64,000 bases of DNA from Pardosa pseudoannulata (GCA_032207245.1 CM063498.1:59613198-59677197), one strand, 5' to 3'; numbered from the stretch's first letter, positions 1-15,500 are shown. Notes: a model not told the origin generated them from the letters alone. Numbers and translations are program-made.

Positions 1-3000
1 TTACATTAAAAAAAATAATAATAAAAGTTTCACGGTATGAAAGAAATGAAAGCTGATTTATTTAAGTATTAAGTTCAATACTGGGCTGCATTAAATAACC
101 AGTTTTTAATTAGTGTATTGTATGAAGCCAGATAGTATTTAATATTGCTTTAGTTTTCACTAGAGCACTTGAAAATGCAGATCAGAAGAACTTTGCATAT
201 TATGATAAAAATGCAATTCTGGATGGACTTAATGAGGAGATCTTTCAAAAATGATAAACACTAAGTACAGAGGTTTTGAGAAGATCTTTCAGAATAAACA
301 AAATATTTTACAGGTGGCAGGGCAGTAAAATTTGTATTGAGAATTTTGCCTGATAGTATTGAGACCAGCTTTCTTAAAATAAAGTAAAATAAATTGTTCT
401 CATTTAATACTTGTTACAATATTGCAATAGTACTATACAAAGGACTTTTTCATATTTAAATTATGTAATAACTCATATTACAACCTTATTTCATTTAAAA
501 AGACTTTGAAAAGGCTTGTTAAAATTGGAGTTTGATTTTAAGATATCTATATTTTTAAATTTAGGATTTCAATAAAAGTTAGTTCATAGTTAAACTGAAA
601 AAAGTTAAAAATATACTTTTGTGCTCTTAGTATGTTTAATAAACTTCAGTAAGCTATTTTCACCTTTTCTTAAAAAAAAAAATATCAGTTATATTCTCAT
701 ACAACAGATAATTGATACAATAATTATAGCACCCAATATTTTACAGTATTAAAAAAAAATCATGGAAAACTTTATAAAATCTAGATTTCAATTTTTTACT
801 TGAGTTTTCAAAATATCTTTTGCACAAACATGGAAGCAATTTTAAAATGCTAAAAATCAGTTAATATTTGGCTTTGAACACCACTGTTCTGCTTATACAT
901 ATCATTTAAGCAAACGTGCACTGAAATACCAATATACAGTGATGTAGCTCAGCATTTTATAAGGCTTAATCATTAAGACTAACTATTGTACCCTAATTTG
1001 TTCAACAAAAATCTAAATAAAATTCAGGAGTGGCATTTAAAATAGTAATGATCTTAATTACTACCATTAAATCAAACAAAATAGTGTTCATCTTATATGT
1101 AAAAAATCAAAATTAAATTCATAAACTAAATTAAGATCAGTTTAATAGGTATGGATGTAAAACTTCCTTATGCAAAACTAGTTTCTGAGCACAAAATTTT
1201 TGATTTATCAGCATTTTGAATTTTAAAATCTACACATAATAGTTGAAAGAAAATTTGGAACATAACTATATAATATATAGTTTTAAATAATAGTCTGAAT
1301 ATACTATATAACTATATTATATTTAGAAACTGATAACTAAGTTATGGTACATTATCAGTAAAATTTAGAATTTAGACAGGTAATTTGACATTAGAATGCC
1401 AAAAAACTTGCTACTGCCAAGTAATCTGATCAGTATATACATATGTATGAACACACAAGTTTATCCATATTTTACAAAACAGTAAACATAGTTTGGAATC
1501 AGATGACACCAACAGACATTCTAGTGTTAATTTTCCTGACAATATAGCAACAAATTTGTTCTATATGGACAGAAATGGTTAACGAAATGTAAAACTAGAA
1601 TAAAAAGAACACTAGTATTTAATAAAAATAAATTGTATTACATAGTAAATAAACTAAAATAAAAAATTTGTTTTATCAAACAGATACTTTTGTTGTCTGT
1701 AAAATACATAGCAAAAAGAATGACAAAATTAAACCACTGGTCTTAAAAGCTACAAAATTTTATTATTAAAAAGAATCTTTATAAAATAAAAGTAGTATCA
1801 CTTTAAAAAAAGTGAATTTAATGTTTGAATGAAGAATGGTTTTAGTAAAACTTAATTTTGTCTATGAGAAAATATTTTCAAGTTGTTTTAATTAATCCTG
1901 TTTTGGAAGAAGGAAGTACCATTGCATCGAATCTGTTACCATTTGAATAGCTGTACAGGTGATAACTAAAATTGCTCAGATGTATATATAAGAGTTATGA
2001 CTAATGTTTGAGAAATTTACACTTTTAAAATTTTAAAAATTCTAATAGATAACATACATATATACATAATGTGATTTGAGGCATAATATTAAACTTCATC
2101 TTTGGCCTAATATTATTATGAGTGATTTCTTTTAAGGTCAATATTAAAGCATTAAGACCAAAAATCTACATGTTATAAATCAATAATTTATAACAATTAT
2201 AAAATATATTTTATTATACAGAAGGTAATTTGTAAAAAGAAATATATATTGCATGTTTATATGTGTTATTTTATTTCGATTACCTAAAACCACAGTGTAA
2301 ATAGCAAAATTCTATTCACCTTCCTTTAAAATTGTAAGAGATGTATATAAGCTTTCTTTAATATAAATAAATCAATATAATACATGGAATTAAACACAAT
2401 AACACATATATCACATAATGTGAGACACTGAAAATTCAAAATATCAGAACAATTAGTACAAAATGCACAACAAAACTAATGAAGAAACACAGAAGGGGGG
2501 AAATTACACTTTTTACAACATATTTGAGTTAATATACACTTTATGTTAAATTAATACTGCTCATCTTGAAATTTGTTTTATAAACAGTTTGTATTCAAGA
2601 CACTGATCAAAAATTTTAATTTGTACAGTTGATTTTTTTTTCAAATCAATTTGAGGGTATATTTAATGATTGATATAATCTAAAAAGAAAAAGGAATTTA
2701 TAATACAAAAATTTCAAAGCAAAATTACATAGTTAAAATATAATGAATATATCTTATGTACAATATATTTATAGCTTATATCTTTATATTGCTTATACTT
2801 TTATTATAAATAACACACATGGCCCATATTACAATAATCTTCATGCAGAATACAAGAAAGTAAATAAGTCTCGCAAAGTTTGTAAATTTTGAAATACTTC
2901 TTGATTTTTCAATTTCTTAAAATTCAACACAAAAGTATAACCTAAATGCCAAATGTATTACTTTTAAAATATCCTTTTTCTTCAATTACTTTGTCAAATG

Positions 3001-4725
3001 AAGTTTCCAGGTAGCATAAAGATTTTAACTGTTTAAGTGTCTGACCTTTAAACTATATCAGTCTAATGAAAGAGGTTTAGTTTGGTTTATTTAGAGCCAC
3101 AAGGTCATTTTTTTAAACATATTTAATTAAACAAGAACCTATTGCTTAAAGTCCATCTAAATAGCTATAAGCATCCATGATTGCAGTGGGACTCAAACAC
3201 AAATTCTGATACCAAAAAGTAGTATCTTACTTGTCCAGTTTAATGAAAGATAATTTAGGATAAAATTCTAGAATATAAATGAATATATTTTTTACTTTTA
3301 CAAAATGTGCATTAAACAGCTTTTTAAATCATCCTCTATAAAATAAAATCTGCTTTGTAAATTTTTAAATTTTTCTTTGAAGCATCATACAGTAAATAAT
3401 GTGTATGCCACATAGTTTTCTAATTGATAAATTTCTTAGGGTTTAACACCTGTTACGAGATTTCTGATATTCAATAATTTTTTTTTTTTTAATGCAACAA
3501 GAAACTATCTCAGTTTTAGTATAGATTGTGTCAATTTTAATTTAAATTAAAAAGAATGAACTTTTAATGTTTATAGAATATGGATGGTCAATTCGAACTG
3601 TCTAAATACTTTGATACTAAAATCACAGAAACTTAATATTATTTATTTAGCTTTATTACAATAAGCCCAATTCGCATATTAAAGTTGTATAAAATTGTAA
3701 CTGTATGAATTTTATCCTAAACTACATAAAAAAAAAGGCATAAATTAAATTTTTGTAAAATTAACTAAAAACATTTAAAAAGTTTTAAACTGTGATAACA
3801 TAAATATATAAAACTTGTTTAACAATAACTAATTTCTAAAATTTCTATAGTATATGTAATAATTGAAATTATTTATTAGAAAATATATAAAAATACTGTC
3901 AACTTTTTCAGCTTTTCCCATGAGCTAAAGTTTAAAAGAACATTGTGTCATTTAATAACAAAATATGTAGCTCAATATGTAACAGCAGTAAAAACTTGCC
4001 TGAATTGTGCATTTCAATATTATTTTCAAATTTTAAAACCACAGTTTATTAAAAAATGCATATTTAAATGCATTCTTTCTTTTTAAATTATTAAAGTCTA
4101 AAACAAAACGTAAATTTCTAAGTAAAACAACTTTAAATCACTTATTTACTGAATGAAATTTCACTCAGCGAGAAGTTTATTGTATCAAATCAAAGGTAAT
4201 ATTTTTTTTCTTCCTGACATGAAGATTTTGTAACAATAAACATAGAATTAAAAGCAAATTCTAAATAAAACAAATTCAACAACAACAAGTATGCATGATT
4301 TAAAGAAATCATATGAAAAATACTGATAACTAAGTCGGCTGCATATGTGATAGGAAAACAAAGTGCCTTTGAAAAGAGAGCATTGATTCTCCACAAATAA
4401 CAAAACCTCCCTGAATTTTTCAAGTATTGCATGTACAGGAAGCTGCCATGTTTGTACCAACATATTTAAAAAGATACATCATTAAAAAATTCAGGCTATA
4501 GAGCATGGATTTAGAATATAAAACATCAGAACATTATATATATCCAACAAAAGATATCACAATTTAGCTAGTATGAATCACTTCGAAAATAGATTTGCCT
4601 TACCTGAATTACATATTTTTAATACACAGATTGTTGCAGTAATAAATACTTATTAATTCAAGTTTATGTGTGCCCTTGAAATTAGTAAAAAAGAAAACAT
4701 TTTAAAGACAAACTTGTATTTAGAG
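1..4725. other. Non-coding flank downstream of DLG5
   Basis: Very AT-rich sequence with short homopolymer runs and no supported exon on either strand. Short open frames at 4190-4463 have no coding character and overlap each other in two frames. Part may be DLG5 3' untranslated region; the rest is intergenic. Confidence 0.6.
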
Positions 4726-5203
4726 CAGTAATGGAGAACGTTTTTGAAAAGTGGTCCAATTTTGTTCAGTATTTTTTTAAAGCTAGTCCATGGATCACAA
4801 AAGGAGTAGCGTTACTTGGAAAATAGGGGGGGGATAGAGAATGTGGTCAAAAAGGTACTAATAATTTGCAAACACTGAAAAATTGTTAACAGACATGTAG
4901 GTGCCAAGGCTGACAATTTATTCAACACTTGAGAGCTGGTATATCCCAATGATTTCATCTATGCATCAATTTTATTAATGAAATGAGTCATACACATGTA
5001 TGTTATGATAGAAAATCAGTCAGCCAACATCCAATTGAATTTTTTTTTTTTAATTTGACATTAAATATTTATACTTTAATATTTTTAAATACTGTTTTTT
5101 CTTCTATGTTATAAAAATTAAGTTTATAAAAATCAACACAAAGGTCATTTAAAGACTCTGTGGTTCAGTATCTGACCCATAGGTCACAGGTTTGCCACTC
5201 CTG
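4726..5203. mobile_element. hAT-type miniature element
   Basis: Ends are imperfect inverted repeats: CAGTAATGGAGAACG at the left and CAGGAGTGGCAAACC read from the right. Flanks are near-identical 8-bp copies, ATTTAGAG (4718-4725) and ACTTAGAG (5204-5211), which is the hAT signature. It is 478 bp with no coding capacity, so it is non-autonomous. It lies downstream of DLG5. Confidence 0.65.
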
Positions 5204-6425
5204 ACTTAGAGCATCAAAAAGTAACAAAAATACAACAAACATTGCTATACTGCAGAACACACACATTCCACTGACAATCTGGTTGATTTACAAAATGTCT
5301 GGTAAATGTTCAAAGCAACCTGTGTGCAATTAGAGACTGCAAACTTCATTATATAAAATTACAAATTTTAAAGGGACATGATACGTTTTCAAAACAATTT
5401 TCTATTTTAAGTATTACAGTAAACATTTTAATTATTTTGTATTTTAGAGCCTCATTCAAAGCCCTTTCAGAAAAATCAAGTCTTTTGAACTGTTGATTTA
5501 ATCAAAATTAAGATTGTTAAGGCCTCATTTAAGTTTTTAAAAATCCTTGTAACTTTTCCAAATATTTTTTTTCCAAATTTTGTTTTTAAATTTAAAAATA
5601 AATCCATTGTAAATTTCTACATTAGACTGTGTATAAATTTTCAGGTAGCACTAAAATAATATTTCATCAAAAAGATTTATTGCCACAGAAAAAAAAATTA
5701 AGCTGTTTCTTTTATATATTTGTAGATATATTGAACGAAATAGCACCTAATATCTAATTCCATGCATAGTTTTATTTTATACATTATAGAAAACTTTATA
5801 AAAAATTCACACTTGTATCTTAAATAGAATAAAAGCCTTGGAGAATTAAAAAAAAAATAAGCTTGGGGGAAAAGACCATTTAGTTTTAATTTGTTAAAAA
5901 CAAACTCTATAAATAAAAACATAACAGTAAATAATTTTTTAAGTATTCAATGATATAATTTCAAATTATGCAGGTACACTTAGAAAGGTTAGAATGATAA
6001 TTTGAGCCAATACAACAAAAATTCAATAATTTGACTGTAATTCTGGTCATGTCTCCTTAATATTTTAATAGTCTTTAATTTCCTTATGATAGCGACTAAT
6101 CAATGCTCTACTGCCTGAAAATGTTAATTTTTTAATTACCTAACAGAAATAATTGTTATGTTAGGTCCCAATAATATATTAAAATAATAAAATTGGATAA
6201 TTTTAAAATCACTCATTTAGAAAGTATCCCTCTAACAGATGAACACATAAAATAGCACAGTATATAATTCTGTACATATAATTATGTCTTCTATACAATT
6301 CCAAATAACTGCTTAGGCAATGAACATGCAAATGAGCAAATAGATGTAGTTTAGAGTTCATTATCACCAAAGATCCATGAAAACTTTTTTTTTTTTTTTT
6401 TAACAATTACAAGGAAATTTAGTGA
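5204..6425. other. DLG5 downstream region, likely 3' untranslated
   Basis: AT-rich sequence immediately after the DLG5 stop. It includes a poly(T) run at about 6385-6401 and possible reverse-strand AATAAA signals. No exon or element was recognised. Confidence 0.5.
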
Positions 6426-6532
6426 CTACAGATTGTAACCACTAGGCACCCATAAAGCTTTACTCTGTTCTTCTTCAACACATGACTTTATTTGAGTACA
6501 CATATAAGCTAGATTGGAACCAGGAATAACAG
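6426..6532 (-). CDS. DLG5: DLG5 exon 26: C-terminus and stop
   Basis: Encodes residues 2086-2120 and a TAG stop. Continues the kinase-like domain ([16 protein letters not shown]) and ends WVPSGYNL. The acceptor TTTTTATTGCAG is strong. The 3' untranslated region lies below 6426; several reverse-strand AATAAA candidates exist (for example at 5676-5681), but none can be chosen from sequence alone. Confidence 0.92.
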
Positions 6533-9500
6533 CTGCAATAAAAATAAGTTTCATAGTCATTATACACATACAGAAAATATTAGTTTAATAGTAAATCTAA
6601 TAATTAGTGTAATAAGTTATTTACACTAGCTTACTTTAACTCTCCATCAAACACAATGAGCCTAACAAACCTAGCTGGAATAACGGTATTAATCCTCCAC
6701 CCTTTCCTACTAAGGAGGGAAATATATATTCATAACATCAGTGAAAAACCATTCAATGCACTAATGTTATATTGCTATATTTAATACTCCAGATAAGCAG
6801 CATCTCAGATGACAATCAAAGATTATTATTATTTAATTAAAAACATTCACTTGCATGTTTACGGATAGTATAATTAGCAGATATGTAATAAACAGCAATT
6901 TGACCAAATAGCTAAATACTGAATATCCAGCCAAATTTTAAGCTTAATATTTGGCAGACATATACACACTTGTAAAAAAGTTTTCATTTTGATTGTAATT
7001 TTGCAATTACAACAATTTTAAAATTTTTACTTAAAAATGAAATAAGTATTAACAAAATTGCTTTTTTCTCAAATATTAAAAAAAAAATTAAACATTTTTT
7101 TGCAATATTTTTAATATCTTTATGCCAATATGGTTTTCAGAAATATAAACATTAATACCATATTTAAACTGTAGTTATTCTAAATAAGCTATACTTGTTT
7201 CTAAGTATGAAAAGGTATTCCATAAATGGATTTTTTTAATAATTAATAATTATAGAATCATATTTCCACTGTACATTATGGATAGATTGATATTATCTAG
7301 GGTATTCATTTTAATTGCTGATTCAACTAGTATTTAGATTCTTATATAGCAAACTGTATATATTTGCATTTTAATATAGATGGTACCTATGCTGGGTTTG
7401 ACACATATGATAAATTTGCAGTAAGAAAGTGTTTTTACATAAATGCAATGTAATTAAATACACTTATATGTTAAGTAACTTAAAATAAGTAAATGTTAAT
7501 TTTAATGGTGATTTGCTGTAATATGGATGTCAAACAAAGGAAATAAATTATTTAATTTTAAAAACTATAAATCTTCCAAATTACATACCATTTATTAACT
7601 GTTTATATTCACTCTCAATTTTTGATGCATGTTCAAACATTTCTTTAGCTGCCTTTGTAGTGACTTTTTCTGTTAAATATCTTGAATCTTTAACCTCCCT
7701 GTTAAGAAAATATAAACATTCAATACACCATTTATAGATGTTTGTTGATAAAAAGAGAATGATATGCAATTACCTTATTTGCTTAGTAGATTTAAATTTC
7801 AAAAATATGACTATGGGATAAATCATGCATTGATTTAAACGTTCAACTGCTGAAAGACTACAATCCAAAAGACAGTGACAATTCTAGAAAAAGAAAAGAA
7901 CATTCAGTTTAGTTCTATACATAGTATTTTATAATACTCCATTATTATTTTTTTAGAGTGATATTTGAAAAAAGCTTCACATTTACCATATTTTTTCAGG
8001 CATTTATTTCACAACATTTAACATAACTAGAGCCAGTTGCAAAAAGTCAAAAACTCTATTATAATTTATCATATTGATTCATATAACCATCTTATACCAT
8101 ACTAATAGAAAAAGTGTATAAAAGAAAGCCAAATTAAATAGTTTTCAATCTCTATATGTGGTATTTTGTACCATAAAAAAAAAAAAAAATCAGGATGCTA
8201 AAACACTTTTAGAAAAACCAATATAAAGTTATTAAACAGTGAAAACTATATCTTAATTAAAAGCCTACACCTGCATATTCAAAGGTGATATAATAAGCAG
8301 ATATGTACATATGTATGTGAAATTAAACAAAGAAAAATTATTTTAATGACACTATTGCTAATTTAAAACATTTACAATTGTTTCTTTTGTACTACTTGTA
8401 CTGTTAAAGAATTTATTTTCTTAAAAAATAAATAAAATATTTCTTCTAAACATTGTTCCTGTTGACTTAAAATGAGCAAATCAACATGTTTTCTATAGTT
8501 TCAATTGTGATTGATGAGCAAAAATGTATAGTTAAAAATCTGTTCACACTGTGCATTACTAGGTGGAATTGTTAAAAATAACATGAAATCTGAGATTTTC
8601 TTATTCTGAATGCTTTAAGCATTCATCACTGTTCTTTTTTTGTCTAATAAAATGCCACTGGGTAATGACACAACATTTTACCAGAAGTGTAAGGTAACAT
8701 CAGACTTATTATATTAGAAGTGAGATCACAGTACAATGATACTCTTAACCATCAAGTTAGAAATAACTTTCAAACTATTCTAATATTGGAGCACTAGGCA
8801 TAAAATAACAGACAGATTGCAAAAAAAGTAAAAATACACAATTTACTTTATCACAGAATTGTTTTATAGCTGCAACAGTGGTGCATTCAAAATGGTTGCC
8901 ACGTCTCCTGAAGTCCACAAATTTCAGTTCCTGGAGACCTCTTTCCATCATTGAGAGAGATCCTTTCATTTTTTCTGGAATGCAGCGTTGGAAAACGTGG
9001 GGGAAGTCTTGTTCTAGCTGATCAACTACTGCTTCATTCAAAGGTCCCACAATGATAACTGGTCGCAATGACTCATCTATTTATAAAATAAACCAAGTTT
9101 AAAAGGATATCCAATGGCATGTATGCTCAGCAAATCATAAATATTGTATAAGTACAAAGGCAGAATAAGATGAGTCTTAAGCCTCTGACTAGGAAATTTT
9201 TTTAATTTTGCATTTTTCGTAAGTGCAGGTGAGCTTAAAAATGACATATTCATCAATATACACAGTGTCAGTTTGGGATCATGCATTATAATCACTCTTT
9301 CTTGCATTTTGTTCAATCATTGTTGATATAATTAAATACCATTTAATCACACTAGGGTACTGCGCTGTTTTTTAAAATTAGAAATATGAAGTTTATAATA
9401 CTGATGTGCTGTTTAATAATTAAGAATAGTTTAATAAGTCAAACATCCTTTTTTACAAAGTTATCTTAAAAATATCTAAGAATGACTTTTAAAATTGATT

Positions 9501-12500
9501 TAATTGTTTTCACAAATCAAGATTAATATAAATAAAAAAGCTAACCAGAACTTTCAGATTTATGTTAATTTGTCTTTAACCTTATTTTTGTAATATCCTC
9601 AGATGTTCCCCAAAGATGCAGATACAATTTTATTCTTTACTGGAGTAAATATTAACCCATTAATGCCTAGCATCTCTTATTGAGAACAGCTAGATAATAG
9701 CTTCTGAAATTGTTTTCTTGGATTTTTTTTTTTTTTTTTTTTTTTTGTTAAGGTAGGTGGCAATCCTATAAACAAACACCAATGTTTTCATGTATCATCT
9801 ATTATTAATTTTGTCATTTGTATCCTTATTTTAAGTTTTTCAGCCTTACACAGGATTTTACTTATTTGACAAGTATATTGGCTGATACCATGACAAACAG
9901 CTATATCTGTTATAACTTCACTTTACAGTACTATATTAATATATGACAGCAAATAAATTTCTTACGAAGTTTTTTTTTTTTTTTTTTTTTAAACGTTATC
10001 CTGTTATGTTTAAAATGACAGCTCATCACTTTAGAGCAGAGACTATAGAGTTGTTTAATTTTTTTAATGCGGACAATTGGAGAAAATTTCCAAAAGAAAA
10101 AATTATTTTATTTAAAGATTTATAAATATTTTTTCTCCTCTAAAAATAGAGTATTTTAGCTCCTCTAGTGATTAGCATTTTATATATGTAATGACAAAGA
10201 TACAGATTTACTTAAGATGAAAATCACAGAGAAATAATCAAAACTTAATTTTTCAATTTAAAATTTTCAATATGAATTAAATGCTACAAACAACTGAATG
10301 AATAAATACATCAATATTGTTTTTCATGAAAATACTTACAATGCTGCTTTTCAACTCTTTGGTAAGTCAAAGGCACTAATTCTTCTCCTAAAATACCAGA
10401 GTCACTGCAACTGTTAATTGAGACATCTGAAAAAGAAGCCAACTCCTTACTGTCTCTAGAATTACTTCGATGGTGACGTTTACGACGGAAAAAGCTACGT
10501 CTAGCAGCTGTTGATCCCCTACGACCTCCATCTGCTCCTTCTAAGTCTCCAATACTTCTCTTCATCATAATTTCTTCTTCAACTCTAAAATGAATTTATA
10601 ATTTATAAACAGTCTAACATTTTTTATCTTAAAATGCAGTTTTTTTTATTTACACACATTAATGATAAAATTAAAAGCATTATAAATAGTTTGTAAGAAT
10701 TCATTAAAAAAATATTTAAATGAGTTAAGTTGTACAGAGCTTAATGGTACCATGTCCTATGAAGACACATCATCAAAGATTAAAACTATACTAAAAGCTA
10801 TGCAGCAAGAGTGTTGAAGACGCCAATCAAGAGGTCACCTGTAATGCTTATGTGAACAATGAGAATTCGTTATGATAAATTAAGAGTTGAAATATAATTT
10901 TATGAAAGAATTCATTTTGAATAGAATGAGTTATTTATTTTATGAAAAAAAGTTGTTTTATTTTTTAAATTATTTATAATGTTGGTTTGTTGTATAACTA
11001 AAATGTCGCACAAATCCTCAAGCTCCATATCAATATTTACAAATTTTGAATTCATATGGCTAATTTTTTCTCCAGAGTTTGAAACATAGGCTGATGGCCA
11101 TGTATTATCTTACAGAATTTTTTGATTTGTGCTAACTCAAAGCATTCTATTCTTGAGCATGTTTTTGTGCAGAAAATAAGCCAAGTGACTGTGCTGTTTG
11201 GGAAAATTTGATGACTTTTAATTTGAAATATGCCTTATAAGAGTTTTTCTTCCTATTCATCTTTCAGTTTGTAAATAAGACTAATACAGATCATATACAA
11301 GACAATAAGAAAATAAAAAAAAAGTGCTAACATCAGATAACAATACCAGAGTTTAAAAAGTAACATTGTTGGTATTTAGGGAGAAGATATTACTGGTTAT
11401 ATTTAAGGTCTAGCATTTAACCTTACAGTGATTTGATAGGAAATATTTTACTTATCTTACTTGCATGGCAACATTTTGAACTTCTTGCTGACATGTTTAA
11501 ACACTTTTCATTTTAATTCACAAACAGGTCTTGAATTTGGAATGAATTTTTGTAGAAAAAGCATGCTTTTAGCTAATACATAGATGGGCTTATATTTGAA
11601 AAATTGTATTTTTAATTACTTCAAATTTCAATTGAAAACACTCTGCAGTAGTGCTTCTGCACCTTTTCTGTTTGACAGCTGACTAAAAATATCTAAAATT
11701 ATTTGTAGCACATCTACAAAAATATAAAAAAATGCAGGAAAAATTTAATTTGAGGGGATTTAGTTAAGAAAAAATTAATGGCAATTATAAATACCATTTC
11801 AAAGAAACAAAACCAATGTGTCAGGCAATTATCATGCTAATATTATTTATGTATAGCAGGGCTTTGATTAGAAATCAACTTTACAAAAATAAAGAGATGA
11901 TTTTATTTTGTAATTAACCCAGGAATGTTTAACTCTTTCTGGACCATGGACATGACTATTCAAGACCAGAAATGTTTAATTCTTGCTATAACACGACATA
12001 TCCTGAATGCTGTCTACAGTCTACTGCTGAGTTTAAGTGGCACTGAAAAGGAACAAATTTATTTTAATTTTTAAATCCTGCTAGATGGCATTTAATGTCT
12101 GTTGGAAAGCATTATGTGAAAGTCCAGGGTTTTGACCTTCATGTGCTTGCTTGGCATCAAAATAAGTGGAGGGGACATATGTTTCTACTGAATGTAAGCA
12201 ATCTGAACAGATAGAAGAACAGATATAGGAATAGAAATTTATGGCTTTGTTTTGAAGGATTCATATTATTTTAATTGTAGTTTGAATGGGAGTGTGCTTT
12301 AGATTAGAGTAATTTTTAATTTATTATGCGACTGAACAATGTCGAAAAAGCGATTTTATCGATGGAGGAATAAGTTTATGGTAAATGAACCCAATAGTGA
12401 TCTTGATTTTATTGAAAGTGATAATTCAGTGACAGATGAATCCCAATCCAAAGATTCCAATGAGTGTTAAGATATGATTATTACATCAGATTATGAAAAC

Positions 12501-15500
12501 CCAGATGATCCAATTCCATTGACGTCAGCTGCTAGCACATCAGTGGACTCGACTACATTGTTAAGTACAAAAAAGATTTATCACCACATACTTATACAGG
12601 AGAAAAATGCTACTTGTAAGTCGTCTAAAAAGGTAAGCATATTTTGCTTATTTACAAAATCCCACAACTTTTATTGCAGAGGATTTTTTGTTTTCCCTTA
12701 TGTTGTTTCCTAAATTTTTACCTACTCAGAAAAGTAAAAACCAAAAGTCTTGCTTTGATACCTTTTTATAACAACATGTATTTTCTTCTCAAACTAAAAC
12801 ATTGAATAGAATACACAGAAAGCTTGCAGATAAAGAAAAATCCAAATCAAAGATTTTGAAGCTGAATGCTTGCTTGGCAAATTGAAAGCAAAACTCTCAT
12901 GTGAAAAGAAAGCATGAATTTTAATGAGAGGGACAAAACAGTAACACACTTGAAACAATGATTTAGGATTGAGCATCATTATAGTTCAATCCAAGAAAAA
13001 GTTTTTAGAACTTAACAAAGCTACAAAGTAATCAGTTAATAATTTACCAAACATTAATACAATAATTGAAAAGTAATGTTACTTACTTGTACTTGCTTGG
13101 TATAAATCCACATTTTATTTTTTCTCCTTCTTCATCTACAAGCCAAGCTTGCCACAAACCTGGTACACCATTGTACATTGTATTGTCTACATAAAGTATA
13201 TCATCTTTTTGGAATGCTAAGGATCCATTAATACTCATCCTATCAAACATTGCACGGATATAAAATGAATCCCCAGGTTGGTCCTGAATTTCTTGATACC
13301 CTGTACAGGAAAAAATTTAAAAATACGACATACAGTCAATACCTTTATAAAAAGTAGTGCTAAATAAACATTTTAAATAGTACACTACAGAATTTTTATA
13401 ATCTTTATTCTATTTAATTTTCCCTGTAAAATAGCTATTGTAAACAAACAGCAACTGCAATATTTTAAATAAATTTAACACTGAAAATTGTAACATTATT
13501 CAACCATCATGTAATTATTGTACTGTGTAAGTCCCATTTATTTAATGCAAAGCTTTGGTTATATGCTGTTTAGATGAACATTTACTTATTCAAACATCTT
13601 TCTTTATCCTCTTATTCCAAATATCTTGAAAAACAAAATTTCCAACAATCTAGGATTTTTGAAATTGTTTTAAGTTTATTTGATTAAATAAATAATTGTT
13701 GTATGGAGAAATATTTGTTACAAAATAAGAATTGGAAACCAGGAGTTTTACTTGACCATGAATTTTACAAGAAAACCAAGAGCTCATTATGCATTCATAT
13801 GAAATTTTTTTTTATAAAAAAGTATTATTATGATAAATGAGTAAGAATATTTTACATTTAAGAGCTAAGTAATATTACCAACAGATAAAAATGTTATGCA
13901 AAGAAATAATTATATAAACATAACTTTTACATACTTTCATAATTATGAAGTGCTAAGATTTTTACAGTGTCAGCAGGCTTAGCAAGTTCATATGCAGCTT
14001 CTTCAGCAGTAGCATGCCTCAAATCAATTCCATTGTACTACAGTAAAAAGGAAACATCCATGAAACAAATGGAAAAAATGAAATAAAAAAATGTAATGTC
14101 AATGATAAAAATTCTTTCTAAAATAAAATATTCCCCAGAGTAATAAAAAATCAAAAGTATATCTATATGCTTTATAATTTAACTTGGTTAATACATTTTA
14201 AAATTTATTTTACTGCAGATTTCTTGAAATACAAAGGTAGTAAATACAAAAGCACATAAATGTTATCACTAGATTTCCCTGAAATACTACAATCATTTAG
14301 AGCTTTTACATGCACACAATATAAAGATATATTCAACTCTATATAAATTGTATTATCTTAATTATGAACTATAGAAAAATCACCAAAATTTTTTAACTCA
14401 GAAATTTGTAAATTAAATTTAAAATAGTTTCTAAAAAATTCTATGAAACAAATCTTGAACAAACAACACACTATATTGAAATGCACACTAAATTGAAACA
14501 AACAACACACTATAGTGTTTTATATTTAAACTGAAAAGATATAAGAATATTCTTTAATATAAAAATACCTCTAAAATTTGATCGCCTGTCCGTAGACCAT
14601 TTGGCCCTTGAGCAGGAGAGTCATCTTGAAGAGCATGGACAAAGATTCCAACAGCATTGCCACCAAGTAAACTGATTCCAAGATTAGAAGTAGCTTTTTT
14701 AAGAATTACTAACCTTGCTTCAGGGCTAGATGATTTTGAACTTTTATTTCGCTTTTCAGATGGTAACAAACTAGAAAGTATTAAATATATTTCATTAAAT
14801 AAGTCAAAATTTCAAGTATATTATTATTATATGTTATAAAAAAAAATCTAAAAGATGGGCATGGGTGCATTCATGCTTTTGTATGTAAAAACAGTCTTTG
14901 CTAAATGTAAACCATGTAGATCAGGGATGACCCAACTCCGGCCCGCAGATAGAATTTTAAGTTGCCGGCCTAAGGCAAATTAAAAGAAATATATATTTAT
15001 ACATTATATATCCCTCTCCTTTTCTATTTTGTTTAAATATTATATCCCAAATTTATTATCTCACACCCAGAAGATCAGCGCTATGTTTGCTTCTTCTTAT
15101 ATATGTGAATAAGTGTTTTCAACTTTGAACCTTAGAAAGAATAATTTAAGAAGTAGACTGACAGATGAGCATTTATCTTGTTCCTTAAAATCAATACATC
15201 TCACTTCGAACTTTAGTATGAGGAACTTTTAAAAATGAAATCGCTATTTCATTCATCTCATTAACATATTTAAACTGTAAGACTTGTATATTGTGTATAT
15301 TGTTTTTAAAATATTAGAAAAATTAATCTTGGCCCGTCAAATTTATTTCTTTTGATTTTTGACCCATGACTGAAAGAATTTGCCTATCCCTGATGTTTTG
15401 AAATATCCTTGCTCTTACAGTTTTAAAACTTGTTTTCTAAATAAAACTCTTACTTCATATTGAGTTTCAAATCATCTCAGTAAATTTCCTTATTAAAAAA

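Noticed and set aside
4190..4463. Two overlapping minus-strand frames as small genes
   Set aside because: They overlap in different frames, are rich in Phe/Leu/Tyr as expected for random AT-rich DNA, and have no supporting signal.
9653..9675. TTAACCC sequences at 9.65, 29.3 and 49.1 kb as piggyBac ends
   Set aside because: None has a matching inverted end with TTAA within a plausible distance.
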